A stretch of DNA of 64,000 nucleotides from Kaiparowitsia implicata GSE-PSE-MK54-09C (GTDB lineage: Bacteria > Cyanobacteriota > Cyanobacteriia > Elainellales > Elainellaceae): the NCBI GenBank assembly GCA_019359435.1, contig JAHHHI010000056.1:62001-126000 (forward strand), in the 5' to 3' direction. Both the position numbers and the translations under genes were made by a program. Under the pieces are notes generated by a model. The model made no database searches. It was not told where the DNA came from and saw only the letters and a list, made by a program, of their open reading frames with translations. Shown piece by piece: positions 61,280-64,000 of the stretch; within the stretch, counting starts at the first letter, position 1; every line of letters starts with the position of its first letter.

Positions 61280-61666
61280 ATGCCCGACCAGCTGATTGTG
61301 TGCCAAAGCTGCGGCTTTACCGCCGATGAAGAAAAACGCGACGGGGAGACCGGTGGCGATCACCTGCTCAAGCAGTTGCAAGCTTTGTACGAGCAGTGGC
61401 CCCGCAGAGATGAGCTAGCGATCGCACCCACCGGGTGCCTGTGCATTTGTGAGCAGCCCTGTGCGATCGCCTACGTGGGCACCGGCAAGCCCACCTATCT
61501 CTTTACCGACCTCGACCCCACCACCTGCGCCGCCGACCTGCTCACCGCCGCCGAACTCTACCTCGACAGCAAAGACGGCATGGTGCCCCTATTTAAGCTG
61601 CCTGATGATCTGCAATCTCACAGAACAGCGCGAATTCCGCCTGCGCCTTCAGGGAGTCGGGCATAG
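61280..61666 (+). CDS. DUF1636-family Cys-rich metal-binding protein, cassette III
   Basis: A 128-residue small protein. Cys8 and Cys11 (VCQSC) and Cys53, 55, 57 and 61 (TGCLCICEQPC) suggest a thioredoxin-like [2Fe-2S] or other metal centre. The frame continues upstream into the binding protein, but the ATG at 61280 after ATCGTAGCC and family length favour this start. It takes the place occupied by Suc_Fer proteins in cassettes I and II. A redox role in iron release is inferred from that. Confidence 0.82.
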   Translation: MPDQLIVCQSCGFTADEEKRDGETGGDHLLKQLQALYEQWPRRDELAIAPTGCLCICEQPCAIAYVGTGKPTYLFTDLDPTTCAADLLTAAELYLDSKDGMVPLFKLPDDLQSHRTARIPPAPSGSRA

Positions 61667-61782
61667 GTGAGATGGTCGCATGATGGATTGGGGGAAGAGA
61701 TGGGCCTGTCCTGTATTTAAGGTGACTGGAGGGTGACTGGCTCTAAAATAGGAGTCACTGTCCAACCACAGTTTTAGAAACA

Positions 61783-62031
61783 ATGACTGATAATGAGCTT
61801 TTAAACCGAATCACCACCGATCCAAACATCATGGTTGGTAAGCCCGTGATTCGAGGGACTCGCCTTACCGTGGAATATATTTTAAATCTGCTGGCCCATG
61901 GGGCAACGACAGCTGAAATTCTAGAAGAGTACGAAGGATTAGTTCAAGACGATATCCTGGCTTGTCTTTTGTTTGCCTCGCGGTCTTTAGAAAGCGCAAG
62001 CTTTATGCCCTTAGAGAGGGAGATTGCCTAA
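61783..62031 (+). CDS. DUF433-family putative antitoxin
   Basis: An 82-residue protein with LLNRITTDPNIMVGKPVIRG and RLTVEYILNLLAHGATTAEI, the two DUF433 helix-turn-helix blocks. Such proteins are usually the partner of a PIN-like toxin. The gene abuts the next one: its TAA is directly followed by the TTG start of the DUF5615 protein. Confidence 0.85.
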   Translation: MTDNELLNRITTDPNIMVGKPVIRGTRLTVEYILNLLAHGATTAEILEEYEGLVQDDILACLLFASRSLESASFMPLEREIA

Positions 62032-62379
62032 TTGCGCTTTTTGGTTGATGAAAATACGGGAGTTGTCGTGTCCCGGTGGTTGAGAAGTCTGGGGCATGAG
62101 GTCTTCTCGATATATGAAGAAGCCCGAGGTACCGATGACGACACAATTCTGCGAAAAGCATTTGATGAGAACTGGATTTTGATCACCAGTGATAAAGATT
62201 TTGGGGAGAAGGTCTACCGAGAAAGACAGCCTCACCGAGGAATTATCTTTCCGAGGCTTGAGGATGAACGCTCTGCCAATAAGGTTGCAGTTCTACAAAG
62301 CTTGTTGGAAAGCTATCCTGACCAGCTTTCTGACAATTTTGTGGTAGCCACTGCGAAAAGGGTTCGTTTTGCAAAATAG
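62032..62379 (+). CDS. DUF5615 PIN-like putative toxin
   Basis: A 115-residue protein of the PIN-like DUF5615 family. FLVDENTGVVVSRWLRSLGH and WILITSDKDFGEKVY hold the acidic active-site residues (Asp6, Glu7; Asp in SDKDFG). It starts with TTG directly after the antitoxin stop (TAATTG), typical of coupled translation. Toxicity by RNA cleavage is assumed by family, not shown. Confidence 0.85.
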   Translation: MRFLVDENTGVVVSRWLRSLGHEVFSIYEEARGTDDDTILRKAFDENWILITSDKDFGEKVYRERQPHRGIIFPRLEDERSANKVAVLQSLLESYPDQLSDNFVVATAKRVRFAK

Positions 62380-62541
62380 ATTATTTGCACGGCATCCAGC
62401 GGAACATAATCTGGTGCGATGCCTGGGTTAGACCCACCCCTACCCTTCCCAAGAGGGGATTTGCGGTCTAGGGCTTGCTCACTGCGATCGCTTCCAGCCC
62501 ACTACGATCGCGGTTTAACATCAAGGCTCAGGGACTTCCTC

Positions 62542-63120
62542 TTATGGCTCCAGCATCACGTCTTCGTACAGAGCAGCGATAGTATCGGTAAAGCCAATGC
62601 TCTCCAGGCAAAACGTGGCTGTTTCAGGAGTGGCTTCGGGCCTGTAGTACTGCAACACCCACAGCCCCGCCTGATTGCGGCGAAAGCACTCCACCCGCTG
62701 GTGGCGCGTGTTGATCAACACGTATTCTTCTAAGCTCTCCAGAGATTGATAGTCGGCAAACTTGTCGCCCCGGTCAAAAGCCTCCGTAGACTCAGACAGC
62801 ACTTCCACCACCAGCTTAGGAAAGCGCTTATAGCCCGCAGTCTCCTGATCGCGCGGGTCGCAAGTCACCATCACATCCGGGTAGAAAAAGCGGTTACAGG
62901 CCTCAATGCGGGCCCTCATATCAGAGATATAGACCCGACAGCCCGTGCCGCGCACATGACTGCGGAGCAGGGCAAACAGATTGCCCGCAATGGTGACATG
63001 TCCATCACTAGCGCCCGCCATGGCAAAGACTCTCCCGTCAAAGTACTCATGTTTAACGGGGCTTTCAGCTTCGAGCTGAAGGTAGTCTTCGGGGGTGAGA
63101 TACTGCGGCGAGGCGATCAT
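62542..63120 (-). CDS. Uma2-family (DUF820) putative endonuclease
   Basis: A 192-residue Uma2 protein. Blocks are YLTPEDYLQLEAESPVKHEY, DGRVFAMAGASDGHVTIAGN, FFYPDVMVTCDPRD and FPKLVVEVLSESTEAFDRGD, i.e. the core of the PD-(D/E)xK nuclease fold. It is the third member in 23 kb of the iron island; the genes are not close copies of one another. It lies between the toxin-antitoxin pair and the last AraC gene. Confidence 0.87.
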   Translation of the reverse strand: MIASPQYLTPEDYLQLEAESPVKHEYFDGRVFAMAGASDGHVTIAGNLFALLRSHVRGTGCRVYISDMRARIEACNRFFYPDVMVTCDPRDQETAGYKRFPKLVVEVLSESTEAFDRGDKFADYQSLESLEEYVLINTRHQRVECFRRNQAGLWVLQYYRPEATPETATFCLESIGFTDTIAALYEDVMLEP

Positions 63121-63203
63121 GGCGTTGAAGTCAACCTAGTGAACCTGCAACTATAGTAAGCCTATTCTCTAGGGCGTATGCTTGACGCGTTAGTCAAAAC
63201 AAA

Positions 63204-63218
63204 TGAGAATTACTCCCA
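63204..63218. promoter_or_regulatory. Operator candidate TGAGAATTACTCCCA
   Basis: The left arm TGAGAA and centre match the consensus, and the right arm CTCCCA is one base from CTCTCA. It ends 30 bases before the TTG start of the last AraC gene. It is the best match to the site upstream of receptor III. Confidence 0.55.
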
Positions 63219-63248
63219 GTAAATCGTACTATTCTGGACATCTCACCG

Positions 63249-64000
63249 TTGACTGTCTCGATCACCGAGTCTGACTATCAGACCCTTTGGCAACCCCAAT
63301 CGCTGTCGCCTAATTCTGCGCCCAATTCTGCGATGGAAGTGATAAAAATCTCCACCCAGTGGGGGCAGGGCCAACAGCAGTGGTTTAATTTGCGGCAGAT
63401 GGATCTGCTGATTCAAGACTATGTGTTTCACCAAGACTTGCAGGTGGTGCGGATCGAAGCCTCGCCGGGTTGTTTAGAGTTTGGCTTTCAGGTGTTGGGG
63501 GGCAGTTATGCGGCTCGCCTGCCGGGGGAGAGTTTTATTCAAGATGGGCCAATGCCCTCCCGGTCGCTGCGGGAGCATGGGGGCGAGCGGGTACTACAGG
63601 TAGATATCCATCTTGAGTCGGCGACGTTGCTGAGTAGTTTTTTGCCCGATCAGGCTCTGAGTCTGCCCCTCCGCAATTTAATTGAGCGGCCTGGGGGCCA
63701 GCCCTTTATCCACAGGGGCGTGACCACGGTGGCGATGCAGCTGGCGCTGAGGCAACTGCTGGATTGCCCCTACCAAGACATCATGGGCTCGATGTATCGC
63801 GAAAGTAAATGCTGGGAGCTGATTGCCCTCAAGCTGGAACAACTGCTAGCCCCCCAGCGCATACCCCCCAGCCCCCTGACCGCTGACGATGTCGATCGCA
63901 TCTATGCTGCTCAGCAGATTTTGCGGCAAAACTGGCAGCAGCCGCCATCGCTGCTCAGGCTAGCGCGGCAGGTCGGGTTAAATGACTACAAGCTGAAGCA
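63249..64000 (+). CDS. AraC-family regulator (PchR-like), cut by right edge
   Basis: The frame from TTG at 63249 (MTVSITESDYQTLWQPQSLS) stays open to the last base. It contains the sensing domain and the first part of the DNA-binding domain (PPSLLRLARQVGLNDYKLK). It aligns with the other three regulators over that stretch (DCPYQDIMGSMYRESKCWEL matches HCPYQGLTRWLYLESKVIEL). The C-terminal second helix-turn-helix lies beyond the edge. By analogy a further receptor cassette should follow. The TTG start is uncertain. Confidence 0.8.
   Translation, partial: MTVSITESDYQTLWQPQSLSPNSAPNSAMEVIKISTQWGQGQQQWFNLRQMDLLIQDYVFHQDLQVVRIEASPGCLEFGFQVLGGSYAARLPGESFIQDGPMPSRSLREHGGERVLQVDIHLESATLLSSFLPDQALSLPLRNLIERPGGQPFIHRGVTTVAMQLALRQLLDCPYQDIMGSMYRESKCWELIALKLEQLLAPQRIPPSPLTADDVDRIYAAQQILRQNWQQPPSLLRLARQVGLNDYKLK

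Overview
The window is a piece of a cyanobacterial chromosome. It encodes photosystem II factor Psb28, a CpcS-type phycobilin lyase, Mg-protoporphyrin IX methyltransferase (ChlM), a DevBCA-type exporter, Ycf46 and an 8-HDF-type photolyase. The octamer GCGATCGC (HIP1) recurs throughout, inside and between genes. Phycobilisome genes, a high G+C content and several Uma2 proteins fit a Leptolyngbya/Nodosilinea-like filamentous form, but the genus is a guess. No rRNA, tRNA, CRISPR array or intact insertion sequence was recognised.

Positions 1-38,000 are mostly core housekeeping genes. A three-gene overlapping unit opens the window: the 3' part of a type III glutamine synthetase-like ligase, an iron-dependent alcohol dehydrogenase and an aldehyde dehydrogenase. 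Then come glyA (minus), a devB-devC-devC-devA exporter operon with two permease genes, a YbjN-like protein and a PEP-CTERM protein. Next are a metallo-beta-lactamase-fold hydrolase, ribF, a GT4 glycosyltransferase, psb28, a MoaB/MogA protein, a GT-C-like membrane protein, cpcS, chlM, a PrxQ/BCP peroxiredoxin, an AllA-like protein and a lone gas-vesicle GvpL/F. They are followed by an HTH protein with an Asp-rich tract, membrane and cyanobacterial conserved proteins, a PHP phosphoesterase, Ycf46, a WG-repeat lipoprotein-like protein, a photolyase, a histidine phosphatase and glycogen phosphorylase.

Positions 39,000-64,000 form an iron/siderophore-uptake island. It opens with a paralogue of the metallo-hydrolase whose metal ligands are largely replaced. 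Next is a graveyard of an older siderophore locus: a TonB-receptor C-terminus, a FhuF-like reductase and an internally deleted MFS exporter. Three apparently intact cassettes follow. Cassette I is AraC, TonB receptor, Suc_Fer ferredoxin-like protein, binding protein and MFS exporter. Cassette II is two AraC genes, TonB receptor, binding protein and Suc_Fer protein. Cassette III is TonB receptor, binding protein and a DUF1636 Cys-rich protein. A fourth cassette probably begins at the right edge with another AraC gene. Three Uma2 genes and a DUF433/DUF5615 toxin-antitoxin-like pair are interspersed.

Two features of the island stand out. First, the slot next to the receptor and binding protein is filled by different Cys/His-rich ferredoxin-like proteins (Suc_Fer twice, DUF1636 once, a FhuF-like relic once), which suggests interchangeable ferric-siderophore reductases. 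Second, a 15-bp imperfect palindrome close to TGAGAAnTAnTCTCA lies upstream of all four AraC genes and, in full or half form, upstream of the three receptors, which suggests a shared PchR-like operator. No ABC permease or ATPase for the three binding proteins is encoded in the window.
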